Assembly (NCBI GenBank): GCA_019422905.1
Contig: JAHZCM010000097.1
Span: forward strand, 1-6,933
Source of the DNA: Oscillospiraceae bacterium
GTDB lineage: Bacteria; Bacillota; Clostridia; Oscillospirales; Acutalibacteraceae
Length of the DNA stretch: 6,933 nucleotides
Direction: 5' to 3'
The translations under genes and the position numbers were made by a program. The notes beneath the pieces were generated by a model. That model did no database searches. It was not told the origin of the DNA and saw only the letters and a list, made by a program, of their open reading frames with translations. Positions 5,974-6,933 of this stretch are shown here, piece by piece (the first letter of the stretch is position 1; each line of letters opens with the position of its first letter).

Positions 5974-6011
5974 AGCTCTTACCGATTATAACGCAATAAT
6001 TTTCAAGCAGC

Positions 6012-6933
6012 TTATAGAATCTTCATCCACTTTCTGCTTGCGGCAGATTCCAAAATCGTATCCAGCACGTGTTGATTGGCCTGACCGTCCGCAATATCGG
6101 CCGGCATACCGTCGCCCACACCGTTGAGAATATCGGCAAAGGACTGCATCTGATCACTGTAATACTTTTGAGGAACCGGCAGCTTGGAAAATACATGCGC
6201 GTCCGCCTGAATATCGCCGGCGCATACCTCAATCTCATCCTCTTGGCCGGGGGTTGCGTCCAGACTATATACGATAGCGCCGTCGCTTCCGTAGATTTCC
6301 ATTCTCTGATAGTTTCCGCGCCCAAAGCCGAACCGGGTGATCTGGAAGCTCGCGGAAACGCCGCCCTCCATATCGGCCATATAGTTGCAGAAATCATCCA
6401 CATCGACGGTGCCCGTACCCTCGCCCTGCGTGAGCCTTCTCTCGTTCACATAGGTTCCGGTATGGCCCACAATGTTGATGTATTCCTTTCCCACGACGAA
6501 GCGGACAAGATCGAGCGCATGGCAGCCGAGATCGCCCAAAGCGCCGGAGCCGGTGCGTTCCTTGATATAACGCCAGACCAGCGGGGTATTTGCACGGGGC
6601 AGTCCCCACGACTGGAAATACTGCATATCCACGTGATAAACTTGACCGATTTTTCCTTGGGCAATCAGATCCTTGGCATACCGCGCAGCCGCCTTGAAGC
6701 GATAAGAGAAGCAAACCATATTCTTGATTCCCTTTTCCTTCGTGGCCTTGGCGAGAATATCCGCCTGCTCCGCCGTCATGGTAATCGGCTTTTCAATATC
6801 GTACGGTTTTCCCGCCTCTACAGCCGCCATGCCGACCTCAAAATGAACGTCGTTCGGCGTACAGATATCCACCGCGTCTACATCCGGACAGTTGATCAGA
6901 TCCTGATAGCGCACAAAGCGGTGAGCTTCGTCA
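6012..6933 (-). CDS. Gfo/Idh/MocA family oxidoreductase, N-terminus cut by window edge
   Basis: The C-terminal 306 residues of an NAD(P)-dependent sugar or polyol dehydrogenase. The frame stays open to the right edge, so the GTG at 6914 is internal and the true start, with the GxGxxG nucleotide-binding loop, lies outside; about 60-80 residues are missing. The visible part starts late in the Rossmann domain: VDAVDICTPNDVH, then DIEKPIT, with the family Glu-Lys-Pro signature near visible residues 47-49. The substrate domain has GALGDLGCHALDL, with the conserved Asp and His of the DxGxH motif (visible residues 134 and 138), as in typical inositol/sugar dehydrogenases. It ends at TAA (6014-6012) and is followed by a strong terminator. 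The substrate is not evident. Its catalytic His separates it from the other family member in this window, which has Tyr there. Confidence 0.92.
   Translation of the reverse strand, partial: DEAHRFVRYQDLINCPDVDAVDICTPNDVHFEVGMAAVEAGKPYDIEKPITMTAEQADILAKATKEKGIKNMVCFSYRFKAAARYAKDLIAQGKIGQVYHVDMQYFQSWGLPRANTPLVWRYIKERTGSGALGDLGCHALDLVRFVVGKEYINIVGHTGTYVNERRLTQGEGTGTVDVDDFCNYMADMEGGVSASFQITRFGFGRGNYQRMEIYGSDGAIVYSLDATPGQEDEIEVCAGDIQADAHVFSKLPVPQKYYSDQMQSFADILNGVGDGMPADIADGQANQHVLDTILESAASRKWMKIL

Noticed and set aside
5985..5992. TATAAT-like sequence on the minus strand between the oxidoreductase stop and its terminator
   Set aside because: The nearest TTGA-like -35 is only about ten bases away, too close, and the site is immediately followed by a terminator.

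Overview
This window looks like a chromosomal stretch from a fairly GC-rich Clostridia member (Firmicutes). The basis is the AGGAG-type ribosome binding sites, the short intergenic gaps, the Clostridia-like phosphofructokinase and peptidase T sequences, and the hairpin-plus-T-run terminators. A gut Oscillospiraceae-like host would fit, but that is inference. Six protein genes are well supported, together with one very short leader ORF. No tRNA, rRNA, CRISPR array or transposase was seen.

Left part (1-2091, + strand): a two-gene operon of a PfkA-family phosphofructokinase and a TIM-barrel sugar phosphate isomerase/epimerase, ended by a strong intrinsic terminator. About 300 bases without a gene follow. 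A near-consensus promoter then starts a second + strand operon (2397-4699): a peptidase T (pepT) and a Gfo/Idh/MocA-family NAD(P)-dependent oxidoreductase. That operon converges on a minus-strand gene, and a 19-bp perfect hairpin filling the 63-base gap serves both sides.

Right part (4763-6933, - strand): an Erm-type 23S rRNA adenine N6-methyltransferase with an elaborate 5' leader, then a second Gfo/Idh/MocA oxidoreductase that runs off the right edge and is closed by its own terminator. The erm leader is the most interesting element. A perfect-consensus promoter (TTGACA, 17 bases, TATAAT) is followed by a Shine-Dalgarno sequence and an 8-codon ORF, MGVMRIRK. Three bases of stop codon later comes a 14-bp hairpin with a T5 run, placed before the erm start codon. 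This is the layout of a drug-inducible transcription attenuator. The Arg-Ile-Arg of the leader matches the +X+ motif at which macrolide-bound ribosomes stall (as in the ErmD leader), and a ribosome halted there would overlap the base of the terminator stem.

The metabolic genes (sugar phosphorylation, sugar isomerisation, peptide breakdown, sugar/polyol oxidation) are ordinary housekeeping or catabolic functions. The erm unit sits between two of them, next to a degenerate 190-base stretch with a 16-bp tandem duplication, which may be a scar of past insertion.
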